Part shown: positions 1-10,584 of the stretch, piece by piece
Numbering within the stretch: position 1 is the stretch's first letter
Layout: each line of letters begins with the position of its first letter
From: Cloeon dipterum
Lineage: Eukaryota; Arthropoda; Insecta; Ephemeroptera; Baetidae
Length of the DNA: 64,000 nt
NCBI RefSeq assembly: GCF_949628265.1
Contig: NC_088787.1
Coordinates: forward strand, 548,501-612,500
Direction of reading: 5' to 3'
The notes under the pieces: model-generated
Database searches by the model: none
What the model saw: the letters and a program-made list of their open reading frames with translations, nothing else
What the model was told of the DNA's origin: nothing
Translations under genes and position numbers: made by a program

Positions 1-488
1 CTGAGTAAACTTGCTCTGTGTTGTGGTACAACAAGCAACTGACGCTGATACTTGTTTACTTGCATCGGGCCAGAATTTTTGGAATATCAGGTGAGATTTT
101 ATCGCTTTTCAAGGAATTTGTTGTTTTTCAATGAGACGAATGTGTTAGGAATGATATTCAGTATGAGAAATGTGATTCAAACTCTCGATGACACAGATAT
201 TTAGAGAATACAAATCATCATTACGAATTTGTGCATTCTTTTTTTGTCCCTGACACATGGAACGGCTGTTGGCCTATTTTGGCTGTATTAAAGCTAAGCT
301 TTGTTTCCTCTGAGGTGGCCGATGTGACTGGCGTTACATGATGACCGAAATTTCGACTGCTTCAGGCTGATTTTATGAAACTAATTAAGTGGCGCGGCTG
401 ATTTTTAACACGCAACCATTACGTAGTAAAATAAACGACCTTCTAGTCAAGGGGTCAGCAGCCTCAGCCAAAATTTGTTGCTCTTTTT
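1..488. other. Left-edge intergenic DNA
   Basis: No gene, repeat or RNA was recognised here. The sequence is AT-rich and open frames are short and featureless. Its last eight bases before position 489 are the left copy of the target-site duplication of the neighbouring transposon. Confidence 0.5.
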
Positions 489-589
489 TAGTGCTTTGCG
501 CGGGTACAAATTTTCAACCCAAACCCGCACCGAACCCGCTTATTTCGTACCGCACCCAAACCGCACCCATATCTTTTTTCAAAATTTGA

Positions 590-727
590 ACCCGCACCCG
601 CACCAAACCGCACTACGCCAACCCGCACCCGCAATCCGCCATATTGAATTTGCAAAAACTGGACCCGCACCCGCGGGTTTGGTGCGGGTTTGCGGGTTCA
701 ACCCTCAAACCCGCGACCCGCGCAAAA
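590..727 (+). repeat. Direct repeat, left copy, GC-rich end of the hAT-like element
   Basis: About 138 bases rich in CCCGCACCC and GCGGGTTT words, nearly identical to 1742-1879. It abuts the left end of the fold-back element. Together with the 489-505 terminus it resembles an almost complete small element lacking only its last few right-end bases. Confidence 0.7.
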
Positions 728-1618
728 CAGTTGAGAAAACCCCTACTTTCCATTTTTTGGGGGTTTTGCGGGCGTTCAAAGGTCAAAATCTGGGAATTTT
801 GAGTACTTTATGACTTTGCTCAGGGTGGTCCTTAAAAATTAAAAAACCCGTAAACTTGTCTCATCGAGGCAAACAACTTTTATATTGATCTCAAGGTGGT
901 AGGTCAAAGGCCAAGGTTAAAAAAATTAATTTTTGGAATTTAAACTCAAATTTGAAAATGCATATATTAAAATTTTTAATTTTTTTTAAACCCAATTTGT
1001 AGAACACAAAAATTAAGCTAAAAACGTTAAAATTTGGAATGGCGTTTATCCTCATTTTTTTAAATTAAAAATGAAAAATTTTAAAACCCTTGTTTGTCGA
1101 GGTAGGTAAAAACGATGATTGACCAAATGTCGACTTATAATCATCCGAATTTCAAAAACCACATACCGTTAGACTCCTCTCGACATCCTTAAGTGCACTA
1201 AAGGGGTATAATTCGATTTTATATTTTATTTTATAATTGCGACGAGATTTTTAGTGCAGAATTCGAGATTTGGTGCTCATCAAGCATTTTATTGCACCCG
1301 TCTCGATAAAAAAACTTTGTGCACCCGAATCTTGGATTGTGGTGGTCCTATTTACAAAAAATACGTACCATAAAAAAATTTCATTATATTCATTTTCAAA
1401 TTTAAGTTTAAAATCTAAAAATTAATTTTTGTGACCTTGACCTTTGACCTACCACTTTGAGGTCAAGATAAAAGTTGTTTGTCTTGTTAAGACGAGTTTG
1501 CGGGTTTTTTAATTTTTGTTCTAGGACCAACCTGAGCAAAGTTATGAAGTACTCAAAATTCCCAGATTTTGATCTTTGAACGCCCGCAAAAATTGGAAAG
1601 TCGGGGTTTTTTCAACTG
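728..1618. mobile_element. Fold-back element with about 245-bp inverted arms, nested in the hAT-like element
   Basis: The left arm (about 728-975) reads as the reverse complement of the right arm (about 1375-1618), with roughly 85-90% identity by eye. The extremities are CAGTTGA and TCAACTG. The roughly 400-bp centre is AT-rich with no coding potential. It lies inside the hAT-like element, so it probably inserted later. Its superfamily is not clear; no convincing target-site duplication was found. Confidence 0.65.
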
Positions 1619-1741
1619 ATTTTTCGGTCAATTAGGGCAAAGTTAACGCAAAAAAATTCATCAAAATCCATCGACCCCTGGACAACAATTTGTTCAGAGA
1701 TTGTGGCTCAATTATATAAAAGTTGCGGGTTTGCCGGGGCA

Positions 1742-1879
1742 ACCCGCACCCGCACCAAACCGCACTACGCCAACCCGCACCCGCAATCCGCCATATTGGA
1801 TTTGCAAAATCTGGACCCGCACCCGCGGGTTTGGTGCGGGTTTGCGGGTTCAACCCTCAAACCCGCGACCCGCGCAAAG
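1742..1879 (+). repeat. Direct repeat, right copy, GC-rich end of the hAT-like element
   Basis: Near-identical to 590-727 in the same orientation, running into the right terminal inverted repeat. A 138-bp direct repeat on both sides of the fold-back element is too long for a target-site duplication. It points to recombination or two adjacent copies of the small element. Confidence 0.7.
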
Positions 1880-1892
1880 CACTACTCTTTTT

Positions 1893-2298
1893 CTGCCGCT
1901 TTTTTATCTTTCTTCCACCAAAAGTTTGTGAGCCACCGATTATTTCAATATAATTAGAAAATAAATCCAAAAAGGTTTCGTGGAGCCGCAGCAGGAACTG
2001 CAGATATCCTCAGGAAAACGCCATGACCAAAACTTGGCCATCTATAACTTTAAGCTCTTTTTTTTATTTTTTTGAAAATAAATAATCAACAAACTCTTTA
2101 AGAATATTTGAATACAAATCGGGAAATAATTTAAAGACCAATACACAACCAGGTGAATAAGTGAAAAGTATTATGTGCATGCAATATATCAGTATATATG
2201 GCCTGTGATACTTTCCCTTGGGGCTTTTTCTGCGCACCAAAAAGCTGTGATACGAAATATTAATTTATGATTAATTTTTTCGCAGACTCCCTTCCACA
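1893..2298. other. Intergenic DNA upstream of the first LRR gene
   Basis: AT-rich spacer between the transposon and the LRR gene. It presumably holds that gene's promoter, but I cannot point to a TATA box or initiator with confidence. Confidence 0.4.
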
Positions 2299-4358
2299 AT
2301 GGCAAGAAATATGAGGACTTCGCTATCGGACGCATGTTTTAAGGGCCTGATGAGGCAGAAAAAGTCCCTTTTTGACCACACAGCTGACTCAATTTTCCAA
2401 AATTTGATCATGTTGATCAACAAGGACGCGGATTTCAAAATGCAGATCGAGAGCCTCCGTGAGTTATTTTTCATCTTTGTAAATGAACCGTATTGTTTAT
2501 TTTCTTTTATTTCGATCCCCAGCGAAACCTCTGCGCGCACAAATGCTGTCTCGCCTGACCAAACTCAAGTGCAGCAATCCCCTAGGAGATTTGAACCAGT
2601 TTAACATCTTGTTAAAAGGGTTTGAAGCGTTGGTGACCCCGAAAACGACCGACATCGAGTTAGATGGACTTCTCACCTACTGTCCGGTTGAATTTAAAAA
2701 AGAAATGCTGACTCAGGTAATTGAAGTACAATATTTTCATGTTTCTCGGCACCCGGCACTTAAGATGGGAAACCCAATAATTCCACAATTCCATCGTTCC
2801 AAGTAAACGGTGGAATAATTTAAACGTATCAAAATGGCAAAAAACCTAATTTTATTTTATTTTTTAAAATGGGTGTTTAGCAATATCTTGCCCTTTTTGG
2901 ATAAAATTTTTGATTAAAACTCCGTTAAATTAAAAAAACAGTTCCTCCATCTGTATGCAGCGTTAGACGTTAACTAAACATGGACGAACATATTAATATT
3001 GATTTTTTGCTCTCTCGTTGTCAGGTTGTTCGTAAGATCGTCAACAACGCTCCGGATTTGGAGAGCCTGATTCTGAACGAGAGAAGACTGATGACGGAGA
3101 GAGAAAGCATCAGCTTCTACGCTTGCCTTCAGGAAGATGCTCTTCGTGAAATTGGCAAGTTGCGACACCTGAAGAAGCTGGGCATCAAGTGCTGCGCAAT
3201 AGATCTCTCCGACCTTCTCAGGCTTTGCAAGAAGCTACCCGCTTTGGAGCATTTGGACGTTTACCTGACAGAGCACAATTTGGACTACGCGCCTGCAGAT
3301 CGAGTGACGTTCAGAGAAAGCTTTGGAAACCTCAAAGTCTTTCTTTTCACTCAATTCACCTCAGGAGTCTTCCTCACGAAACTCTCCAAATATTGCTTGG
3401 AGACCCTTCCAAAGTTGGAAATCGTCCAAAGTCGGGTGAACGGTCATTGCTTCACAGTGGAGATGTCCGGGGATATAAACATTCCTTTCGGGTCGTCACC
3501 TCTGACACACCTCAGCACTAGACCTCAGGACGAAAATGTTCATTTGCGTTTTCCAAACGTGACCCATCTGAAGGTAAATTAAATTCAATTTTGCCTTTTA
3601 TTTACTATCTTTAGTGTATTATTTATCCAGCACTTATTGCTTAATTTAAATGTTTGTAGGTCAATCTGGCTGGAGAAGCCTACCCAAAGCCAGCCCTCCT
3701 AGATGCTTTGACGAAATTTCCCTGCATCGAGTTTCTGCATGTGAGGTATTTTTCGTCCCTCTACGTGCTGGAGAGACTCCTAGACGCGTATGGTGCCAGC
3801 CTGACAAGCCTTGAGCTTTCCGAATCGTTCTGCACCATCAAGCTCGGAACCATTTTCGAGAAATGCCCAAAGCTAGAAAAACTCTGCTTTGATGGCGTGA
3901 ATGTGGAAGATGGTGAAGAGCCCATCCAGAAATTTTCCAACCTGAGAGAGCTGGTCTGGATTACAAAGGGGTTAGTTTGCAAATATTCTAATTAAATTCT
4001 GGATTATGATTTCCTTTTATATTTTAGCGGTAAACCAGGCCATATCTCAACGATTCTCTCGGCGCCAGGGCTGGAAAAGATTTCACTGGAAGGGTCACGA
4101 TTTGAAGTTGGTGATTTGGAGAAAGTGGCAGATCTGATCGCCAGAAAGCAGATTTTGTGCCGATTGTCATCGTTCCATCTGAACGTGTATGAAATTATTA
4201 ACCCTCGCTCCAGGTCAAAATTTACAATGGCGATTACCACTGTGTTCAAAAATGCAATTGCCTTCACTCCAACTTTGACCAATGTAATAATCGATATTAA
4301 TTTTAAGAAATCGTCTGGAGAAGTATCCAGGCTTTACTTATCGTCGGAAAATCTTTAG
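2299..4358 (+). CDS. Leucine-rich-repeat protein, five exons, 514 aa
   Basis: Exons: 2299-2458, 2523-2716, 3025-3573, 3660-3970 and 4028-4358. All junctions are GT-AG, the phases are 1,0,0,2, and the sum is 1545 bases in frame. The product has an alpha-helical N-terminal part (about residues 1-115) and then irregular LRR-like strands of the LxxLxL type, such as LRHLKKLGIKCC, LPALEHLDV, CPKLEKLCF and FSNLRELVW. There is no signal peptide, so it should be intracellular. The style (ill-defined LRRs, CPKLEKL steps) recalls FBXL-type substrate receptors. I see no clear F-box in the first 60 residues, so a ubiquitin-ligase role is not claimed. It is a paralogue of the gene at 13905-15687. The start ATG follows CCACA and opens the longest in-phase model. 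Confidence 0.8.
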
Positions 4359-5385
4359 TTTTAGCAAATTCCTAAACGTTTTGTTTTTGAACCATCAAAA
4401 ATATTGTAGATATTATTTGTGCAGAGCTAAAATCATTCCTATGAAATATGTAAATATTTAACCATGTAGTTATTTGAATTTAACTGATAAGAACTGTTTC
4501 ACAAACCAATGAATTAATGCTAGAGTGTGCAATATTTTAATTTTTCGCATTTCTATTCAATTTTAAATGGCCTCCAATCAGAGACGTTAATCCAGGTAGA
4601 TTGATCGCGGAGAAAATGTTTTTCGACGTGTTTGATTCCATATTTGCATAGGCTTGTTTGTCAATATAGAAAACCGCAATATTTCGTTAAAACGCAAACT
4701 TCAGCATTGTCTATTCTCTTTTGTCCGAAGCTGTACATATAGTTTCCAAATTATGTGATTTGTAACTGTACAAACTTGTTTTGACAGATTGACTTGTATA
4801 CATAATAATTAAAAACTTAGTTAAAAAACGAACCAAATTTCTTTTCTTTTTTGGTCTATAATTTTATCCCTCTAAGAAAACTGCTAATTAATTAGGATTG
4901 GTCAAGACAGCAAAAATAATGTCGCAAAATTCAAAGCATTTTTTATTTTTGATGGGTAACTTTTATATTTGAGACAATTTTGGGATAATGAAAGATTGTA
5001 GTCACTCAAGAACGTGTTAAATGAGTTACAACTATGTCTCTGGTCTAACACCCTGGAAAACGCAGCATTATTTATTTAAATTGTATTTTTTACAACCAAA
5101 AAAATTTGAATTTTTAAATAAAAATCTATCTTACACTTTTAAAACTGAAATCAAAATTTTATTTTATAAAAACAAATAATTCCTTAAAGTGTATGAAATA
5201 ATCCTTTATGGTCCATTATTTTCTAGAGCTTCGGGCGATCCCTGCCATTTTTTAAAAGTCAAAAATTTTCTCAGAATGATAAAAGAAAAATTACGTAGCA
5301 CATGAAGGGGTTGACCGTGTTGCATTGCGAATTGAAGAGTCCGTTCGACTCCTGTTTTTCGTGTCCGGTCTGCACGGCGAGACAC
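4359..5385. other. AT-rich intergenic DNA
   Basis: About 1 kb downstream of the LRR gene with no recognisable gene or repeat. Poly(A)-signal-like AATAAA words occur, but which one is used cannot be told. Confidence 0.4.
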
Positions 5386-5389
5386 TTTA

Positions 5390-5590
5390 AATAATGAGCC
5401 TCTGACGCGCAGATATTGCCGTAAGAAAACCGGTTTGGCGGTCAACGCAGACTTGTCTCGCCGAGAGTGAAAGAAAAGGCGCGTGTGTTAGCTGCATTTA
5501 TATATTTTCACGAGCTGAATAAACGCGTACACCTTCCGTGCGCACGTGCTTTTCTTGACGCTCCTCCTTTCTCGCCTCAAAGAATTGAAT
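5390..5590 (+). repeat. R1 dispersed repeat, copy 1
   Basis: One of eight recognisable copies of a roughly 200-280-bp element found beside Yellow/MRJP genes and relics. The core AACCGGTTTGGCGGTCAA is at 5428-5445. It is followed by GAGAGTGAAAG, GCGCGTGTGTTAGC, a CACGAGCTGAATAAACG block and a CCTTCCGTGCGCACGTG block. The left third of the consensus is missing. No coding potential. Confidence 0.7.
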
Positions 5591-5879
5591 TTATGCTTGA
5601 CATTTTCATTCCGTCTCTAGGCATCAATGGTCTAGCATTTGGGAGCCAACATGTTGCTCTCTGCAACTTAATCTATTTAAATTTGAGTTAGAATCATTTC
5701 GTTTCCCAGTATAATTGGAGATAAAATTTTAATTTAACGAAAAATCAGAATAAAATGAAATATTTTGTGCGGATTTGGTGGACATTAAGGCGAGTGGGGG
5801 TGGAAAGGTTTCTAAAATACGCCAAATTTTACGACGATGAGTCTTAAAAACCAAGGTTTTTTCACTCCACGACCCACAG

Positions 5880-6335
5880 GAGGCGAGTTATTAATTTTTA
5901 AAGGCGATAAAAAGCGGTTTGTGACATTTTTAACTTTTTTACAGCACTCGCGTGAAGAGCTGCAACGTGCACTTGGGTCTTGGTTTTTTTTAAGCACCAC
6001 GTCTTTGTAGGTCAACCGCTGCAACGATTTTTTGCTCAACTTCGGACCATTTAATTCGAAAAAAAATTATAGCTCACGAGAATATAGTGAGAATGGCCAC
6101 CAGAAATGACTTTTCGCTAATGCGTATTATACTGATGACTAAAATTAATTTTAAATTTCATTAAATTGATAGGAATCGCGTCTTTAATTGGAGTTAAAAA
6201 ATCTGATGGCGGATGGAGCGGCTTCTTATCAATATTCTTCACTCTCTCAGAGAGACGACGCTCGCGTGATCGCATGACCTTTTTGCCATTTAGCCGTTCG
6301 GCCACAGCGCAAAACGCATAAATAATATTCGAACC
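5880..6335 (+). repeat. Distal upstream block shared with 46575-46875
   Basis: Stretches such as GCGGTTTGTGACA, TTCTTATCAATATT, CACTCTCTCAGA and CGTGATCG recur in the same order upstream of the 47.4-kb gene. This looks like duplicated far-upstream DNA of two short-form Yellow/MRJP genes. The flanking DNA (5590-5880, 6336-6400) shows nothing else. Confidence 0.5.
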
Positions 6336-6399
6336 TTTGCCCAGCACTTTAATTCACACAAAGTGCATAATGAGTCCATGCATATCTGCTTGGCAGCTG

Positions 6400-6525
6400 C
6401 AATTAACCATTATCTCAGGCTGACGCGAAATCGTTTGCCCTTTCCTCTGCACTTGTTGCGTCTGATATAAAAGGCGCTCGATCGTCAATGCGATCGGTTT
6501 AAATCAGCAGCATCACTACAGGCTG
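6400..6525 (+). promoter_or_regulatory. TATA promoter and non-coding exon 1 of the 6.7-kb Yellow/MRJP gene
   Basis: TATAAAA lies at 6466-6472 and the initiator-like ATCGGT is about 30 bases downstream, so transcription should start near 6496. Upstream are CTGCTTGGCAGC and the box GACGCGAAATCGTTTGCCCT, both shared with the other short-form genes. Untranslated exon 1 ends at the donor GTAATC (6526), and the coding exon begins after the AG at 6664-6665. Confidence 0.7.
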
Positions 6526-6683
6526 GTAATCAATTCCTTTAATACTGAAATTGCATTTGCTGGTTTTTTTTTTAATTGACATCTGTTAATAATATGCGCA
6601 TTTTCTTCATGTTTTCCCTTTTAAAATGTCGTATCATTGCATTTTTTCTTTGTCATTTTCGACAGTTGAAAAAGGCCAGAAGA

Positions 6684-7977
6684 ATGACTCCGTTCTTCGC
6701 CGGCATTTTCCTGCTCGGCCTTTCGTCCCTGGTCTCCGCCGCAAATTTCACTCAGGTCTTCGAGTGGCCAGATAAATTGGACTTGGAGTGGCCGCTGAAC
6801 ATGCAAGATGGGGCTTTCAAAGCAGAGAACATTTCTCCTCGTTACATGGCCGTCTACGGAGAAAGGATCTTCCTCAGCCTCTATAAATCTGAAGCCATTG
6901 CGGCGACTCTGGTTTCATTAGCGAAGAGCAGCGCGTCCTCTGAGCCTCCGCAGCTCACTCCATTCCCTTCGTGGGAAACGCATCTCGATGGAAGTTTCAA
7001 AATGGGAAATTCCATCAAATCGAGGAATAAATGCGACAAGATGGACATGGCAAATGGACTGCAAGTGGACTCTGTTGGAAGGCTGTGGGTTCTGGACAGT
7101 GGCAGCACTTGCAACAAATGCAATGCCAAACTCTGGATTTTCAACTTGAACAACAACAAAGCCGAACTGATTCATCAATTTTCCTTCCACGGCTGGATGC
7201 ACGACTTGGTTATTGACGAAACTGCCGACGGAACCTTCGCCTACATCTCGCGCTGGGCAAAAGAACACATTGTCGTGTTTTGTTTGGAAAGTAACACATC
7301 TTGGATGGTGGACACGCCAGGAATCAAGGTTATTTCCGTTGCCCTGTCCTCTGAACAGCTCTACCTTGGCAACTACCTCTCCTTTGATATGCATTTCATT
7401 TCCGTTTCCGCTCTCCGCAACGGAACCGGAAAAGCAAATCTCATCGGACACTGGAATACGTTTACTCCGTATAGAATGCTGGTGGACAACCGCGGGACCT
7501 TGTATGCCGCCTTTTTCTGGGAAAACTACCTCCAATCTTGGAGCACTGCCCAGCCATTCAAAAAGCAGCGTGTTTATCATCAAGTAAGAATTCCTTTGCA
7601 ATTCCCTTAGCTGTTCCTCATATTTCAGCTCGTTAATTAAATTAATTGCGCTGTGTTTCAGGTCGCTGGAGTGCAATCTTTTTGGCCATTTTCTCTTGCC
7701 ATGGACCAAAATGACACTCCTTGGGTGATGGCGTACAACGAGGAAAGAGAGCCAAGATACAGACTTTTCAAGGCTGCTCTCGGGGCAAAATCATTCAAGA
7801 ACTCGCCAGGTAAGTCATAATTATAATTATGTAATAAGTTTTCTTGCCTGGCGCGGCACATTTTGTTCTAAAAATATTCCAAGAATCACAAATCATTTTT
7901 TGAACATGATTCGATTGATTCGTTTTTTCTTAGAATGCTCTGGAACTTTGTGTCACGAGATTGATACTGCCTACTAA
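6684..7977 (+). CDS. Yellow/MRJP-family secreted protein, short form A, 363 aa
   Basis: Coding exons: 6684-7583, 7662-7809, 7934-7977. The protein has a signal peptide (MTPFFAGIFLLGLSSLVSA), then one MRJP domain with family landmarks: FTQVFEWPD near the N-terminus, the PFPSW motif, GLQVDSVGRLWVLDSG, the HDLVIDET strand and an ALRNGT N-glycosylation sequon. Family members are secreted beta-propellers, some binding small ligands or acting in melanin pathways; no substrate can be deduced here. Unlike its paralogues it lacks the intron after the PFPSW motif. The equivalent sequence is read through in frame and adds about ten residues (DGSFKMGNSIKSR). The last exon encodes the start of an EGF-like domain (two cysteines) and stops at TAA. 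The MTPFF start is chosen over upstream ATGs, which lie in the 5' UTR intron. Confidence 0.85.
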
Positions 7978-8165
7978 GGTCACCAGCAGAGTTCCTTTGC
8001 AAGGTAGGATGGAAGGGCGAAAACTGCGTCCACGCAACCTGCAGCCAACCCTGGGAGTGCGCACCTGCCTGCCCTGATTCCAAGCAAAGCTCTGCGACCT
8101 CAAAAACGATTGTAGACTCGAGTAGAGATTTTAGTTTTGGTTATTAAATGTTTTGAAGGGTTTAT
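7978..8165 (+). other. Out-of-frame EGF-like coding remnant and 3' end of short form A
   Basis: Just past the stop, another frame reads CKVGWKGENC and then a Cys-rich stretch up to a stop near 8148. This matches the second half of an EGF domain. The DNA then enters the 3' flank shared by the family (GATTGTAGACTCGAGTAG, and a GAGTTTTACTTT block). It is untranslated if the TAA at 7975 is used. Confidence 0.6.
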
Positions 8166-8279
8166 TATTTTCGAGTTTTACTTTCCACAAACAAATCGAA
8201 CATCAGCAGTTTTTAATTTTTTGCATTTTGCGAAATGCTTCTTAAATTCCTTGAGAACGAATAAATGTTCTAAAAATAC

Positions 8280-8640
8280 GCCGTTGAGTTGTGTTATTGT
8301 CCAAGTATCATGGAGAGAGGCCAATAATATCAAAGCGACAGAGTGACCTTTTCGTCCTCTTGTAACGCTCAATTTTCTTGGCATATTTTTTTTTTAAACT
8401 GACAAATTAAAATCGGACAGTAGATGATTGAAAGCTGAATATATATTTAAAAAATTAGAAGCCATTTATAGCTGCTTTGGACTCATCGCCCGTCTCACGA
8501 GCTCAATAATTTCTCTATCTTTCCTCTGCGTCGTCTGATATAAAAAGGCGATCTTGAATGCAATCAGTCTAAATCAAGACAAAAAGTCTGCAAGTCGCGC
8601 AACCTGAGGATGGTCAAAATTTTAAATGAGTATATGTTCC
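8280..8640 (+). pseudogene. Orphan promoter and exon 1 of a lost Yellow/MRJP copy
   Basis: This contains a degenerate copy of the GAGAGGTCAAGACCAAAG element (about 8310-8340), a GATATAAAAAGG TATA box near 8537, an ATCAGTCTAAA initiator and exon-1-like sequence. No coding exons follow in this orientation; the next family sequence runs on the opposite strand. A promoter stranded by rearrangement. Confidence 0.6.
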
Positions 8641-8739
8641 AGTCTTTTTATAAAAAGTAAAACTCGCAACGAATTTCCTTTTAAAACATTTAATTTCCAA
8701 CTAAATTCACTACTAATTTTTTCGAGGTCTCGCAGCTTT

Positions 8740-8945
8740 GCATGGAAGTCGGGCAGGCGGCAGGGCTGGTCGCAGTTTTCGCCACCCTTCCATCCAACCT
8801 TGCAAAGGCACTATTCTTCAGCCTTCAAAAGCCTGAATATTGGTTTTCTTCTATCATTAAATACCATCACCCAAAAAGTTCCATTTTGGTCCAAGGAAAA
8901 AGTAAACGGCCTAATAGTTTCCAATCCAGTGACCTAAAACAAAGC
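8740..8945 (-). pseudogene. Yellow/MRJP relic, exon 4 fused to EGF-like exon
   Basis: The reverse complement reads GTCACTGGATTGG...CTTTTGAAGGCTG (exon 4) and runs without an intron into TGCCTTTGCAAGGTTGGATGG (the EGF-like exon). Everything upstream in that copy is missing and a stop is present. Broken; too short to make a protein. Confidence 0.7.
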
Positions 8946-9204
8946 AAGGCACCGACTTAAATTACCGATCGGAAAATAGAAAGCGGAAAATAAAAATAAT
9001 TGTCCGAGATATCGAATTAGAGAATTTTTGGAGCTCGCTGTGAGTGTGAGTATTCTTTCAAAAAATATATCACTCATAAAACATGCATCGAGATCACTAA
9101 ATTGCAATTAAACCAACGAGAATCCAAACACGTTTGACATAACAATATTAATTCTAAGGTTGATTATCGTGAAATTGAACCTAATGTTATTTTAAATTGG
9201 TGAC

Positions 9205-9275
9205 CTGCCTCATAAAAACGCTGATCCTGTAATGGCTGGGATGTGTTTCAAGAGGATATGTATCTTCGTTTGGCG
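9205..9275 (-). pseudogene. Yellow/MRJP relic, 3' end of exon 3
   Basis: On the minus strand this matches the end of exon 3 in intact genes (the segment encoding SWNTSQPFEEQRF and its donor), for example 63382-63450 and 11636-11700. It is isolated and truncated on both sides. Confidence 0.55.
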
Positions 9276-9317
9276 CAATTCCTTATTGTTAATTAACTCG
9301 GTGTGTTTCTTTGTTTT

Positions 9318-9860
9318 AGGTCACCGGATTGGATTATGTTAGGCCGTTCATTTTTGCGGCGTTGGACCAAAACGCAACTTTTTGGATGAAAAGCCAAAGC
9401 TTTTGAAGGTTGCAGTCGGAGCAAAATCATCCGAGGACTCGCCAGGTAAGCTATAATTTGGAAATTTTTGGTAACATCTTTTTGGGCAAACGAGATCTCT
9501 GATCAAATAATTCAACCTTGTAAACGGATCACTTTTTAGTATTTTAAATAATATTTAAAAAAAAAACCGTTTTGAACATGTAACGTTTTTTTTAGAATGC
9601 TACAGTTCGTGTCACGAGCGTGAGACTGCGCCTAGAGTTCCCTGGCTGGGTCAACGGCACCTGCGAGCAACCCTGCACCTTTCTGCCTGGCTTCCAAACT
9701 TGAAAGCGATTGTAGACTCACTCAGCAAGAGATTTTAGCTGGGAATTAAATTTTTTCGGGAATTTATTTGCGAGTTTTACTTTTCACCAGCAAACCTGAA
9801 CATCATCTCAGCAGTTTTCTATTTTTATTGCCAAGTGTCAGGTCAATCAATTCTGTTAGC
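9318..9860 (+). pseudogene. Yellow/MRJP relic, exons 4 and 5 and 3' flank
   Basis: The acceptor TTTTAG|GTCACCGG, an exon 4 body with an internal deletion, the donor CCAG|GTAAGC near 9447, then an EGF-like exon starting TTTTAG|AATGC at about 9594 with a shortened second half. The shared 3' flank follows (GAGTTTTACTTTTCACCA). Exons 1-3 are absent. Broken copy. Confidence 0.65.
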
Positions 9861-9914
9861 AGTTAATATATTAAAAAGCGGTTTTGTTTATTAAAATATC
9901 TACACTCGACCTGC

Positions 9915-10160
9915 CTCAAGGTTGTTCCAGGAAGAGCACACTAATCCACAAAATAAAGGCAGTCCCATAAATTTAAATAATTGGCTTCGGACTCGCAGAG
10001 ATTGCCGTAAAAAACCGGTTTGGTGGTCAATAGACTTTTCTCGCCGAGAGTGAAAGAAAAGGCGCGTGTGTTAGCTGCTTTTATTTCATTTCACGAGCTG
10101 AATGAACGTACCTTCCGTGCGCACGTGCTCTTCTTGACGCTCGTCCTCTCTCACCCAGAT
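9915..10160 (+). repeat. R1 dispersed repeat, copy 2, left arm of an inverted pair
   Basis: Core AACCGGTTTGGTGGTCAA is at 10013-10030. The copy starts with CGACCTGCCTCAAGGTTGTTCCAGG and ends in TTGACGCTCGTCC. Together with the preceding family 3' flank it is the left arm of a large inverted repeat whose right arm is 10585-11030. Confidence 0.75.
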
Positions 10161-10584
10161 AAAAAAATACAAAAAAATGTGTCGCGATTTTTAAATTTTG
10201 GACCGTTGGATTTCAAATCCTTTTGAACTTGGACGTGTGAGACCTTTATAAATACTTTCCGGCCTCAAATACAGAGCGGATGCGATCAAAATGATGCACG
10301 CCGTTGGAAAAATTAAAATTCTGGGGCCAATCTCAGGGTTCGCTACATTGAAAAAGGTCGTCAGGGTATATCAGATGGTAGCGCGTGTCAAAATCTTTAA
10401 TTTGAGTCATCGTGCCTAAAATCCATCGTCCCGTCGAATTTTTAGAAAATTAAAACCGAGCAAATTTACAGCCTCTGCAGTCTGAATTGTTAAAAAATAA
10501 ATAGTTGCGGGCGTTCACTAACAACAATATGGTTCTGAAAAAATCAAGAATACCGAAAAAGTCCTTTAACGAGGCGCCTGTGTG
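10160..10584. other. Spacer between inverted R1 copies
   Basis: No gene. A stretch near 10355-10440 (AAAAAGGTCGTCAGGGTATATCAG and following) weakly resembles the AGGTC-rich unit of the 54- and 58-kb repeat module. Confidence 0.35.

Larger units (their letters stand above)
489..1884. mobile_element. hAT-like non-autonomous DNA transposon
   Basis: The ends are perfect 17-base terminal inverted repeats: TAGTGCTTTGCGCGGGT at 489-505 and its reverse complement at 1868-1884. Identical 8-bp sequences CTCTTTTT flank them at 481-488 and 1885-1892. An 8-bp duplication and a TIR starting TAGTG (the YARNG rule) are hallmarks of the hAT superfamily. The interior has GC-rich CCCGCACCC-type subrepeats and no transposase frame, so it is non-autonomous. 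It is interrupted by the fold-back element at 728-1618. Near-perfect ends suggest a fairly recent insertion. Confidence 0.75.

Noticed and set aside
6918-7709. 263-codon minus-strand frame antisense to short form A
   Set aside because: A mirror of real coding sequence; the same antisense openness recurs opposite other copies and reflects codon usage.
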